Part shown: piece after piece, positions 14,529 through 21,197 of the stretch
How positions within the stretch are numbered: position 1 is the first letter of the stretch
Layout of the letters: each line of letters starts with the position of its first letter
Assembly (NCBI GenBank): GCA_050742535.1
Contig: JBOGIQ010000037.1
Coordinates: 1 to 27,982, forward strand
Source: Gp6-AA40 sp050742535
GTDB lineage: Bacteria; Acidobacteriota; Vicinamibacteria; Vicinamibacterales; UBA2999
Length of the DNA: 27,982 nucleotides
Reading direction: 5' to 3'
Position numbers and translations under genes: made by a program
The notes under the pieces: model-generated
What the model saw: only the letters and a program-made list of their open reading frames with translations
Databases searched by the model: none
What the model was told of the DNA's origin: nothing

Positions 14529-15899
14529 GTGAGGCAGGAGGCCAGCGCGCCGGCGACATTCAATCAGGACGTGGCGCTCTGCGCGGCGGAACAGCCGCGC
14601 ACGGAGCGCATGCAGCACCAGGGGCCGGCATGGACGGTGACGGCCGCGTGCGCTGCGAGAACCGATCCGGTGCGCCTGTGCGAAGCGCTGCAGCAGCTGC
14701 CTGTTCGCCACCAGGTTCTTCGGACCGCGTTCTGCCGCACCGATCTCGGCTCTGAGGGGTTGCGCTGCCGGGTCCTCGAACGTAACCGTCAACGCGGATT
14801 CGTACTGCCAGGTCTCTACGAGCAACGAGTACAGCCGTACGGGGCTGTTCCGTGCATCGTCGAGACGACAGCCGAATCACGGCGTTGGATGCTGAGTTCT
14901 TCCGTCGAAGAACCGGCCGTGATACCGATCCATCTGTACGCGATGCTCCACCAGGCCGGGCAACGGAGCTGGCTCCGACTGACAGTCAGCCGCCTGATTG
15001 CCGATCGCCAATCGCTCGATCTCCTGCTCACCGATCTCGACGCGCTGTATACCGCGGGCACGGCTGTCCCGCTGTCCCAGCCGGATGCCTTCGCCCGGCA
15101 TGCGGCCCGGGAGAAAGAGCAGTGGGCAAGCGCAGTCCGTGATCCATCCCTCGACTACTGGCGCAGCGTGTGGCGCGCGCGCGAATCATGGATCGTGCGC
15201 GAGGACGACCTGGGGCTGGCGGGCGACGCGTCGCCGGCGCCCGCGACCGACGTTGTCCGCCTGGTGCTCGACGTGGCCGTGGTGGGACGGATCGAACAGG
15301 CCGTCGCGGCCGGCGCGTGCAGCCGGCAGTCCTTCGCCGCTGCCGTGGCGGCGGTCGCGCTCCATGCGCTGACCTTCCGCCCGGTATTGGGGCTGTGGGT
15401 CCGCTTCGCCAACCGTCACGCCGCGGGCACGCGTCAGACCGTGGGGTGGTTCAGCAACCTCCACCCGGTCGTCATCGACCTGTGCGGAGATCCGCTCGGA
15501 GCCGATCTGATCGATCGTGTCTCGTCGGCCCTGCAAGACGCCGAGGCGCACAGTCCCATGCCTCTGCCGGCGCTATGGTGCCAGGTCGGTGCACGGATGG
15601 CCGAGGGGTTCAGGCTGGGTGTGAGCTCAGGAGGACAGGCGCCAGCGGGCGCAGCGGCATCGCTGTTTCAGGATACGCCGCGTATCGTCACCTCGCTGAC
15701 CGACGTGGACGCCGAAATGAATCTCCAGTGGGGGTCACCACCCGAACTGACGCTCACGTACCGCAGCGACCGAATGTCACCCGAACGGGCCCGAGCCTTC
15801 GTCGGGTCACTGTGCCGTGCAGTGGCGTGGGTCGCCGATGGCCTCGACAATCGCCTTTCCACCTATGCGGCGGTGGACGTCGAGCTCGCTGGTCGCTGA
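14529..15899 (+). CDS. Free-standing condensation-domain protein, catalytic His lost
   Basis: A 456-residue NRPS condensation-type (C-domain) protein standing alone. It aligns by eye with the product at 25089-26570: PVRHQVLRTAF (residues 58-68) matches the RHSALRTAY core, and LWVRFANRHAAGTRQTVGWFSN matches its LAVWANFANRR/LGWYSN segment. The catalytic HHxxxDG is replaced by SRLIADR at 154-160: both histidines and the glycine are gone and the Asp remains. The product is therefore probably not a normal amide-forming enzyme; it may bind a partner or be decaying. GTG start with GAGG 6-7 bases upstream, 9 bp after the JmjC-like stop. Directly after its stop a duplicated gene remnant begins. Confidence 0.82.
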   Translation: MRQEASAPATFNQDVALCAAEQPRTERMQHQGPAWTVTAACAARTDPVRLCEALQQLPVRHQVLRTAFCRTDLGSEGLRCRVLERNRQRGFVLPGLYEQRVQPYGAVPCIVETTAESRRWMLSSSVEEPAVIPIHLYAMLHQAGQRSWLRLTVSRLIADRQSLDLLLTDLDALYTAGTAVPLSQPDAFARHAAREKEQWASAVRDPSLDYWRSVWRARESWIVREDDLGLAGDASPAPATDVVRLVLDVAVVGRIEQAVAAGACSRQSFAAAVAAVALHALTFRPVLGLWVRFANRHAAGTRQTVGWFSNLHPVVIDLCGDPLGADLIDRVSSALQDAEAHSPMPLPALWCQVGARMAEGFRLGVSSGGQAPAGAAASLFQDTPRIVTSLTDVDAEMNLQWGSPPELTLTYRSDRMSPERARAFVGSLCRAVAWVADGLDNRLSTYAAVDVELAGR

Positions 15900-15902
15900 C
15901 GA

Positions 15903-16007
15903 CGTCAACGGCTTCGGAAGGGAAGGCTGCCTGAGTTCCTCGGCAGCGTGCTGCGTCCGCTGATGTCCACGCTCCAGGTATCCGTCCACCTGCGAGCCGA
16001 CAAATGA
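15903..16007 (+). pseudogene. Remnant of the 3' end of a methyltransferase gene copy
   Basis: Reading in frame to the TGA at 16005-16007 gives RLRKGRLPEFLGSVLRPLMS followed by TLQVSVHLRADK. This matches almost residue for residue the last ~33 residues of the methyltransferase encoded at 5043-5990. Nothing upstream of this segment matches, and it starts immediately after the condensation-domain stop codon. It is therefore a truncated duplicate without a start or catalytic domain. Confidence 0.8.
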
Positions 16008-16010
16008 CGA

Positions 16011-16147
16011 TCAGTCGAGCGTCGGCCGCTCGATATGATCGACGACGACGAAATCGAACGGCGTCGTCGTCAACTCCAGCTTCAATCCGAGTTCGGCCAG
16101 GGATCGCGAGTCGTGACCAGTCGAGACGCAAACAGATCAGCTTTCAT
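16011..16147 (-). pseudogene. Collapsed peptide-TIGR03435 unit (peptide 5' end joined to TIGR03435 3' end)
   Basis: From ATG 16147, with GGAGG just upstream, the first codons read MKADLFASRLVTTR. This is clearly related to the start MKTDLYTSRVITTG of the intact peptide at 16438. The sequence then passes, in another frame, into a TIGR03435 tail: SLAELGLKLEL, VVVDHIERPTLD, stop at 16011. So the middle of a peptide gene and nearly all of a TIGR03435 gene have been deleted. It converges on the methyltransferase remnant exactly as the intact pair does at 5990/6010. A 21-codon frame remains open but is unlikely to be functional. Confidence 0.7.
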
Positions 16148-16171
16148 TGGTTCCTCCACAGAATGCGTTTT

Positions 16172-16438
16172 CTACGAACACCCGGCGACGTAGGCGCCGT
16201 TCTGGCACGAGAGTTCACACTCGGAATCGCCAGCGGCAAACTGATCGCAGACGCTGAGCGCACACGCGGCGCAACTTGGGTCCTGCTGGCAGTCCTGGGC
16301 AACCCACGTATACCCGTCGATAAAACAGTCAGTTGCCGCCAGCGACGTCACACGCGCGACAAACATGACGAGGGTCATCAGGAACGTCGAGACGGCGCCG
16401 GTCGTGATCACACGTGATGTATACAAATCGGTTTTCAT
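16172..16438 (-). CDS. Small exported Cys-rich peptide (8 Cys)
   Basis: An 88-residue product. The N-terminal ~35 residues hold a hydrophobic core (VSTFLMTLVMFVARVTSLA) and look like a signal peptide with a cut near LAA-TDC. The mature ~53 residues carry eight cysteines with CAAC and CxxxC spacings (CQQDPSCAACALSVC, CELSC) and end in GAYVAGCS. The ATG at 16438 has GGGAGA upstream. I find no copy of the shared promoter element directly before it. It lies 65 bp after the frameshifted dsbA-like gene and probably shares that gene's promoter at 17303. The collapsed unit immediately downstream begins with a paralogous peptide start. Confidence 0.68.
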   Translation of the reverse strand: MKTDLYTSRVITTGAVSTFLMTLVMFVARVTSLAATDCFIDGYTWVAQDCQQDPSCAACALSVCDQFAAGDSECELSCQNGAYVAGCS

Positions 16439-16503
16439 CGGCTTCTCCCAAGGAACTGACGTTCACGAGTCGTGCAGAGAATTCGTCTCCCATCGGCAGT
16501 CAC

Positions 16504-17181
16504 TCAGCTCGCGCGCTCCTCCACCTCTTCGATGACGTCGCGGAAGACCTCGAATGGCAACGCGCCACGGATTAGCTTTGAACATGGACGCGCTGGCCGC
16601 CCTCGACGCGCCCGACGGCAAACGCCGGCGTGCCGACCAGGCCGAGACGCCGCGCGAGTTCCTGATCCCGCTCGATGATGTCCCGGTGGGCGGTACTGTC
16701 TGCATCAGTCCTGCAAGCGGGAACGATCCAGATCAAGAGGGTCGGCGAGTGCGATCGCGGCAGGATGCGAGGCCGGTTTGGACGCAAAGAGACCGTGGTG
16801 GATGTCCCAGTACCGGCCCTGCTCGCCCGCGCACGACGCCATGCGCGCGAGCCAATCCGCGTTGGGGTGCATCGGCAACGGATTGTTCGCCAGCGCGTAG
16901 CGCACGAGACCGCCGTCCACGAAACGCTTCATCAATTCCGGCAGAACCGTCGTGGCGTGGCGTGCACAGAACGGGCACTCGTAATCCGAGAATTCGACGA
17001 TGACCGCCTTGGCCTGCGCGCTGCCCTTCACGGGAAAGTCCACCAAATCGAAATAGACGTTCTGCGGAGCGTCGGTCGTCGGTGGCGGTGCAGGCCGTCG
17101 CGCGGGCGTCCGGTACAGGATGGCCGCCTGCATGACGAGCGTTAACGCGACCATCACCGTCAGCAGTCGATTCCTTGTCAT
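16504..17181 (-). pseudogene. Frameshifted DsbA-like thiol oxidoreductase
   Basis: The start (MTRNRLLTVMVALTLVMQAA) gives an N-terminal anchor, followed by AVIVEFSDYECPFCARHATT with the CPFC redox motif, LANNPLPMHPNADWLARMAS and GEQGRYWDIHHGLF. The frame stops at 16705. Homology continues in a second frame with RDIIERDQELARRLGLVGTP and ends in a third frame with IRGALPFEVFRDVIEEVEE before a stop at 16504. Two single-frame shifts, near 16705-16720 and 16567-16575, are therefore needed to restore the ~230-residue length of its paralogues at 21198 and 24261. Either the gene is broken or the sequence has errors. ATG 17181 is chosen because GGAGG lies about 10 bases upstream; ATG 17190 is too close. 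Confidence 0.8.
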
Positions 17182-17253
17182 GGCACTCATTCCCTCCGCA
17201 AGGCTCTGTGGCGCGGTGCCGTGTGTCACCCTTCCACGTGCGCAGACGCGAAG

Positions 17254-17303
17254 ATCTTTATAGGCGAACGGGGGGATGCCGAAAAGACACGAACCCGCTG
17301 TAC
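17254..17303 (-). promoter_or_regulatory. Shared regulon promoter, copy E (dsbA-like pseudogene and peptide 16438)
   Basis: GTACAGCGGGTTCGTGTCT on the minus strand from 17303, one base longer than the other copies. It is followed by TATAAAGAT starting at 17262, 41 nt away. This is the best-looking -10 of the set. Confidence 0.65.
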
Positions 17304-17346
17304 GAATGCCGGAAGGTACGGAAGGAAGAGAGCCCGCGGCTCGGCG

Positions 17347-18183
17347 TCAGTTCGGCGTCGGCCGCTGGATACGCTCGATGACGTAGCCTTGCTCTGGATT
17401 CAGCGCCGGCTGCAGCTTCAACCCCAGATCCTGAATGGCTGTGAAGATCGCGGCGTTTGCGAGGGCGCCGCTGCCCGCGCCCGGATCCGGAGACCACGTC
17501 AACTCGAAGTCGTATCGGCCGGTCAAGCCCGTCCGGTCCACGACGCGGCGGTCAACCAGCGAACTCAAGAGCACGATCAGACTGCGCATCTGGCCGCCCG
17601 CGCCGACGATGCGGCCGCCATCGCGATCGAGGCCGACCCCGCGGCAGCGCGGATCGCCAGCGGGCGGCTCGCCGCGCCCGGTGAGAACGGCGGGATCGAG
17701 CTGCACGGTCGTGCAGCTCACCGTCAATTCGCGTATCGTTCGCGGCAGGGGCGCCTCGGGGCGCGTCCGCACCAGCGCGTACACAGGCACGTCGACCGAC
17801 TGCGGCCGCACGACGAGCCCGAAGCGATCGCGCAACAGCCGCTGCAGCATGAGCCGCTGCTGCGGCCGGGCCACCGGCACTGCCGGAATCGCCTCGATGT
17901 CGAACCTCTCCGAGGTAATCCACCCGGGCGCGCCCATCAGCTGTTTCTCGGTGCGCAGGTCGTACGCCAAATCAATCAACCGGCGCGGTGTCATGTTGGT
18001 CGCCCGGAACCGGCCGCCTGGCAACCACGTCATCGAGTAGGCCCAATTCCTACCGGTGTTCGCGCGCACGGACGCCACCTCGAAGGCTGGCGCCGCAACA
18101 GCGGCGGCAGGCGGCGGCGTCTCCTGTCCGCCGACGGCTCGCGCCGCCGCCACGACGAGTCCGATGGCGATTGCTGCGCGCAT
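17347..18183 (-). CDS. TIGR03435 family exported protein (tandem copy 1)
   Basis: A 278-residue protein starting 20 bp after the upstream peptide stop. A signal peptide (AAIAIGLVVAAARAVGG) leads into PAFEVASVRANTG, WLPGGRFRATNMTPRRL, MLQRLLRDRFGLVVR, DRTGLTGRYDFELTW and the C-terminus GYVIERIQRPTPN. It is a close paralogue of the protein at 18676-19497; the final 25 residues are nearly identical. The C-terminal motif departs slightly from the common VLVIDxxERP form (EQGYVIERIQRP). It belongs to the two-gene unit peptide then TIGR03435. Function unknown. Confidence 0.9.
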   Translation of the reverse strand: MRAAIAIGLVVAAARAVGGQETPPPAAAVAAPAFEVASVRANTGRNWAYSMTWLPGGRFRATNMTPRRLIDLAYDLRTEKQLMGAPGWITSERFDIEAIPAVPVARPQQRLMLQRLLRDRFGLVVRPQSVDVPVYALVRTRPEAPLPRTIRELTVSCTTVQLDPAVLTGRGEPPAGDPRCRGVGLDRDGGRIVGAGGQMRSLIVLLSSLVDRRVVDRTGLTGRYDFELTWSPDPGAGSGALANAAIFTAIQDLGLKLQPALNPEQGYVIERIQRPTPN

Positions 18184-18203
18184 CGCGGTCTTTGTATGCC
18201 GGG

Positions 18204-18467
18204 TCAGCTCAGGCAGGCCACCATCCCCCCGATCTCGTCGCAGTTCTCGGACATGATGCCTCCATGCATGTCACAGAAGTCGGCGCCGATGGACAGCCTC
18301 GAGCTACAGTCGCCGCCATCTCCCCAGTGGCAATACGCCGGGCTCTCGTTATCATGGCATTGGAAATCGTACCCTGAGTGGGCGGGAAGCCCGACCGTCA
18401 TCGAGGTCAAGCCGAACAGCACCACGCCGCCGCGGGTGATCGCTCGTTCTAGGACACGTGTCCTCAT
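18204..18467 (-). CDS. Small exported Cys-rich peptide (6 Cys, tandem copy 1)
   Basis: An 87-residue product. The basic N-terminus (MRTRVLERAITRGG) and hydrophobic VVLFGLTSMTVGLPA look like a signal peptide. The mature part has six cysteines plus YCHWGDGGDCSSRLSIGADF, a block conserved in the neighbour at 19518-19790. The conserved CHWGDG-DC-LSIGAD-C-CDE-GG-C pattern, rich in His, Asp and Gly, would suit either disulfides or metal binding. GGAG lies about eight bases before ATG 18467. Its promoter element is at 18538-18583. The TIGR03435 gene follows 20 bp later. Confidence 0.7.
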   Translation of the reverse strand: MRTRVLERAITRGGVVLFGLTSMTVGLPAHSGYDFQCHDNESPAYCHWGDGGDCSSRLSIGADFCDMHGGIMSENCDEIGGMVACLS

Positions 18468-18537
18468 GGTTCACTCCTTCGGGATGGCACGCGCCGAGGC
18501 CGGCGCGGCGGCCGTGACGGGCCGTTGTCCGGGGCAT

Positions 18538-18583
18538 ACCGTAGACCTGTTTCGCGAGTGCTGCAAGACACGATCGGCCGTAC
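18538..18583 (-). promoter_or_regulatory. Shared regulon promoter, copy F (peptide 18467)
   Basis: GTACGGCCGATCGTGTCT at 18583-18566 on the minus strand; the TACGGTAT -10 starts at 18543, exactly 40 nt from the first G. A shortened divergent copy (GGACGGTGGTGTGTCT, from 18640) lies beyond it and is cut off by the duplication junction. Confidence 0.7.
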
Positions 18584-18675
18584 CGCGTGACGCGCGACGA
18601 TCGACATCGGTTCGCGATGGAATCGCCGCGACACCTCGCGGACGGTGGTGTGTCTGCCAGTCTGCCGGCTCAGCG

Positions 18676-19497
18676 TCAGTTCGGAGTGGGTCGCTGGATA
18701 CGCTCGATCACGTAGCCCTGCTCGGGACTCAGTGCCGGCTGCAGCTTCAACCCGAGTTCCTGGATGGCGGTGAAGATCCCGGCATTCGCGGCGGCGATGT
18801 CCCGACCGGCAAGCGGATCGGGAAACCACGTCATCTCGAAGTCATATCTACCAGTCAATCCCGTCCGGTCCACGATGCGACGGTCGACCATGGGTCTCAA
18901 GAGATTGATCAGAGTGGAGATTTGACCGCCAGCGCTCACGATGCGGCCGCGCTCGCGATCGTGGCGCATGCCGCACGACAAAGGGGACGGCGGTTCGCCG
19001 CGCTGCTCTCGCTCGATGATGATGGCAGGGTCGAGCCGCTCGACCGTGCAGTTCACCGTTAACTCCCGTATCGTCCGGGGCAGCGGTAGATCCGGCCGCA
19101 CTCGCACCAGCGCGTACACTGGCACGTTCACCGGCTGCGCCCGCATGATCAGGCCGAACCGATCCCGCAACAACCCCTGCAGCATCAGCGGCCGCTGCGG
19201 CGGCGGAACCACCGCCACCGGCGCCAGTGCGTCGATATCAAATCCTTCCGACGTAATCCACCTGGGCGCCCCGACTAACTGGATATCGGTGCGCAGCTCG
19301 TACGCCACATCGATCAGCCTGCGCGGCGTGATGTTGGTCGCCCGAAATTGGCCATTGGGAGACCACCTCATCGAGTAGGGCGATCGAGGACTGGGATTAG
19401 CGCGTACGGACGCCACCTCGAAGGCCGGAGTAGCGACGGCCCCGCCGGCTATTGAGGACGCCGCGACGGCCAGTCCGATGGCGATCAGTGCGCGCAT
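18676..19497 (-). CDS. TIGR03435 family exported protein (tandem copy 2)
   Basis: A 273-residue protein from ATG 19497, 20 bp after the peptide stop, the same spacing as in copy 1. It has a signal peptide (RALIAIGLAVAASSIAGG), then TPAFEVASVRANPSP, MRWSPNGQFRATNITPRRL, MLQGLLRDRFGLIMR, DRTGLTGRYDFEMTWFPDP and the shared end GYVIERIQRPTPN. In this copy the family's LPGGR turn has become SPNGQ. The longer frame to 19533 would overlap the peptide gene and is not needed. With its upstream peptide gene it forms the second half of a tandem duplication. Confidence 0.9.
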   Translation of the reverse strand: MRALIAIGLAVAASSIAGGAVATPAFEVASVRANPSPRSPYSMRWSPNGQFRATNITPRRLIDVAYELRTDIQLVGAPRWITSEGFDIDALAPVAVVPPPQRPLMLQGLLRDRFGLIMRAQPVNVPVYALVRVRPDLPLPRTIRELTVNCTVERLDPAIIIEREQRGEPPSPLSCGMRHDRERGRIVSAGGQISTLINLLRPMVDRRIVDRTGLTGRYDFEMTWFPDPLAGRDIAAANAGIFTAIQELGLKLQPALSPEQGYVIERIQRPTPN

Positions 19498-19517
19498 GGC
19501 CTCCTTCGTGGTGCCTG

Positions 19518-19790
19518 TCAGCCGAGACACCAAACCGACCCGCCGTGCTCGTCACAGGCGTCGTAATCGACGCCTCCGTGCCCATTATCGCAGGCGTCAG
19601 CGCCTATTGAGAGGTTGGCGGAGCAGTCGGACCCGTCTCCCCAGTGGCAGAACGTCGGGAAGCCATCCTCATGACAATGAAACCCCTGGTATGGATCTTC
19701 GTCGGCGGGCAGCCCGACTGTCATCGCGGTCAAGCCTAACAGCGCGAAGCCGCCCCGGGTGATCGCTCGTTGCACTACGCGTCTCATCAT
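19518..19790 (-). CDS. Small exported Cys-rich peptide (6 Cys, tandem copy 2)
   Basis: A 90-residue paralogue of the peptide at 18204-18467. It shares the N-terminus (RAITRGG..LLGLTAMTVGLPA) and the mature block FCHWGDGSDCSANLSIGADA, with the same six cysteine positions. Differences concentrate between the conserved cysteines, for example DPYQGFHCHEDGFP in place of SGYDFQCHDNESP. That pattern looks like diversification on a fixed scaffold. GGAG lies six to nine bases before the paired ATGs 19790/19787. Promoter element at 19862-19907. Confidence 0.7.
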   Translation of the reverse strand: MMRRVVQRAITRGGFALLGLTAMTVGLPADEDPYQGFHCHEDGFPTFCHWGDGSDCSANLSIGADACDNGHGGVDYDACDEHGGSVWCLG

Positions 19791-19861
19791 CGCTTACTCC
19801 TTCAGGATCACACCCGCACCAGTCACGGCGCGGCGGCCGAGACGGCCGTCGTCCGCCGCGT

Positions 19862-19907
19862 ACCGTAGACCTGGTCCGCGGGTGCGGCAAGACACGATCG
19901 GCCGTGC
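19862..19907 (-). promoter_or_regulatory. Shared regulon promoter, copy G (peptide 19790)
   Basis: GCACGGCCGATCGTGTCT at 19907-19890 on the minus strand with TACGGTAC starting at 19867, 40 nt from the first G. It is nearly identical to copy F, as expected from the tandem duplication. It is divergently paired with copy D, 54 bp away. Confidence 0.7.
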
Positions 19908-19960
19908 CGCGTGACGCGACGATCGGCGTCGGCTCGCGATTGCATTGCGGCGTCACCTGC

Positions 19961-20006
19961 GGACGGCGGTGTGTGTCTGTTCAGGCACCTCACATTCCAG
20001 TACATG
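19961..20006 (+). promoter_or_regulatory. Shared regulon promoter, copy D (rightward, towards 20249)
   Basis: GGACGGCGGTGTGTGTCT at 19961-19978, then TTCCAGTACA with TACA starting at 20001, exactly 40 nt from the first G. It resembles copy B over the whole length. It precedes a collapsed unit and then the intact TIGR03435 gene at 20249. Confidence 0.7.
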
Positions 20007-20047
20007 TAGCGCAGCACCAACCCTGCTCCTTCGGCCGGAGGCAACCA

Positions 20048-20215
20048 ATGCTGGGCGCCGGGTTGAGCCTGACGGGCAGAGCGATGCTCCAGCGTTCGTC
20101 AATGCGTTGCGTGAGCAAATGGGCCTCAGCGCGGCTGACCGGGCTCGCGGCCTTCCCTTCCGTCGGGCGAGACGTTCCAGTCATCGACTCGGTGCAGCAC
20201 CCGGCGGAAAACTGA
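20048..20215 (+). pseudogene. Collapsed unit: promoter, start codon and frameshifted TIGR03435 tail
   Basis: An ATG at 20048 follows a good GGAGG (CGGAGGCAACCA before it). After about eight codons the sequence becomes a TIGR03435 tail split over two frames: AFVNALREQMGL in one, then GRDVPVIDSVQHPAEN ending at the stop 20213-20215 in the other. The body of the gene is missing. The structure parallels the remnant at 16011-16147: 5' signals kept, middle deleted, TIGR03435 3' end kept. A 55-codon frame remains open but has no cysteine-rich or domain character. Confidence 0.65.
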
Positions 20216-20248
20216 GGAACAGATCAGGCCGATCAGGTACGCTGCCGT

Positions 20249-21148
20249 ATGCCCACGCTCCCCTGTCACATCCGCCGAGTGGCTGCCGTCGTCACGGCTT
20301 GTGTCGTCATCCAGCTGTCGCCTGCGCAGGCCCAGGACGGGGAACGGTTCGACGTCGTTTCGGTGAAACAGAACATCGACGGTGCCGGCCTTATCACCGG
20401 CGGCTTCTGCAACGGAACCGACTCGAGCGTGGCCCCCACGAATATCACCGCGGTCCCGAATGTCGCGGCACCCGTGGGCGCCGACCGCGCACCGGTCTCT
20501 CCCGGATCATGCCGCTTCGGGAAGACAACGCTGAAGGAGATCGTCGCCGCCGCCTACGCAATCCCCCGCCGGGATTTCGAGCGGCTGATCGTGGGCGGGC
20601 CGAGTTGGATCGGTTCCGACCGGTTCGACGTCGAAGCCCGCACGGAGAAGCCGCGGTCGCAGGCGCAGCTCGAACGTATGCTGCAGACGATGCTCGCGGA
20701 GCGGTTCGGCCTGCGGACGCATCGGGAGACGCGTCAACTCGATGGGTACGCCCTCACCGCCGTGGCCGGACAGTCACGGCTGAAAGCGGCGGAACCCGAT
20801 GCACCAAGCCGTATCAGAACGGAGGGCCGCGTGTCGCTGACAGCCACGGCGACACCCATGACGCGCCTCGCACAACTGCTGACGCTGCAATTGGGAAAAC
20901 CGGTCGCGGACGTGACAGGGCTCGGCGGGCGCTATGACTTCACGTTGAACTGGACGGCGGGACCCTTCGAGGCGAGGCCGTTCGGGCCGCTGCCGGTCGG
21001 CCAGCCGCCGTCACCGCCGGCAGCTGATTCGACCGGTCCGTCCATCTTCACCGCGCTGGAAGAACAGCTCGGCCTGCGCCTGCAACCGCAACGAATCCCG
21101 ACGGACGTCCTCGTTATCGACGCGGCACGTCATCCGCTCCCGAACTGA
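20249..21148 (+). CDS. TIGR03435 family exported protein
   Basis: A 299-residue protein with a signal peptide (RRVAAVVTACVVIQLSPAQA) and family features ERFDVVSVKQN, LKEIVAAAYAIPRRDF, GGPSWIGSDRFDVEAR, MLQTMLAERFGLRTHRETR, VTGLGGRYDFTLNW, LEEQLGLRLQP and VLVIDAARHPLPN. It is unusual in carrying a longer insert with two cysteines (GGFCNGTDSS, SPGSCRFGK) in place of the LPGGR region. It is the only TIGR03435 gene on the plus strand here. The promoter at 19961 and the collapsed unit precede it. No clear ribosome-binding site is seen before ATG 20249. Confidence 0.88.
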   Translation: MPTLPCHIRRVAAVVTACVVIQLSPAQAQDGERFDVVSVKQNIDGAGLITGGFCNGTDSSVAPTNITAVPNVAAPVGADRAPVSPGSCRFGKTTLKEIVAAAYAIPRRDFERLIVGGPSWIGSDRFDVEARTEKPRSQAQLERMLQTMLAERFGLRTHRETRQLDGYALTAVAGQSRLKAAEPDAPSRIRTEGRVSLTATATPMTRLAQLLTLQLGKPVADVTGLGGRYDFTLNWTAGPFEARPFGPLPVGQPPSPPAADSTGPSIFTALEEQLGLRLQPQRIPTDVLVIDAARHPLPN

Positions 21149-21168
21149 CCGGCGGCGCGCCGTCGGTC
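21147..21168. terminator. Possible hairpin between convergent genes
   Basis: GACCGGCGG, a CGCG loop and CCGTCGGTC form a 9-bp stem with one mismatch, overlapping the TIGR03435 stop codon. There is no T-run, so intrinsic termination is uncertain. Confidence 0.35.
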
Positions 21169-21197
21169 ATCGGCGACTACGACGCGCAGATCTCGTG

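Noticed and set aside
16438..16520. A copy of the shared promoter directly before peptide 16438
   Set aside because: Only a poor partial match (CTGCCGATGGGAGACG) with no -10 at the right distance. Transcription from promoter E at 17303 is simpler.
17221..19062. Long plus-strand open frame (613 codons) across the tandem unit
   Set aside because: It runs antisense to two TIGR03435 genes and a peptide gene. The product is Arg/His-rich low-complexity sequence without domains, a by-product of high GC at third positions.
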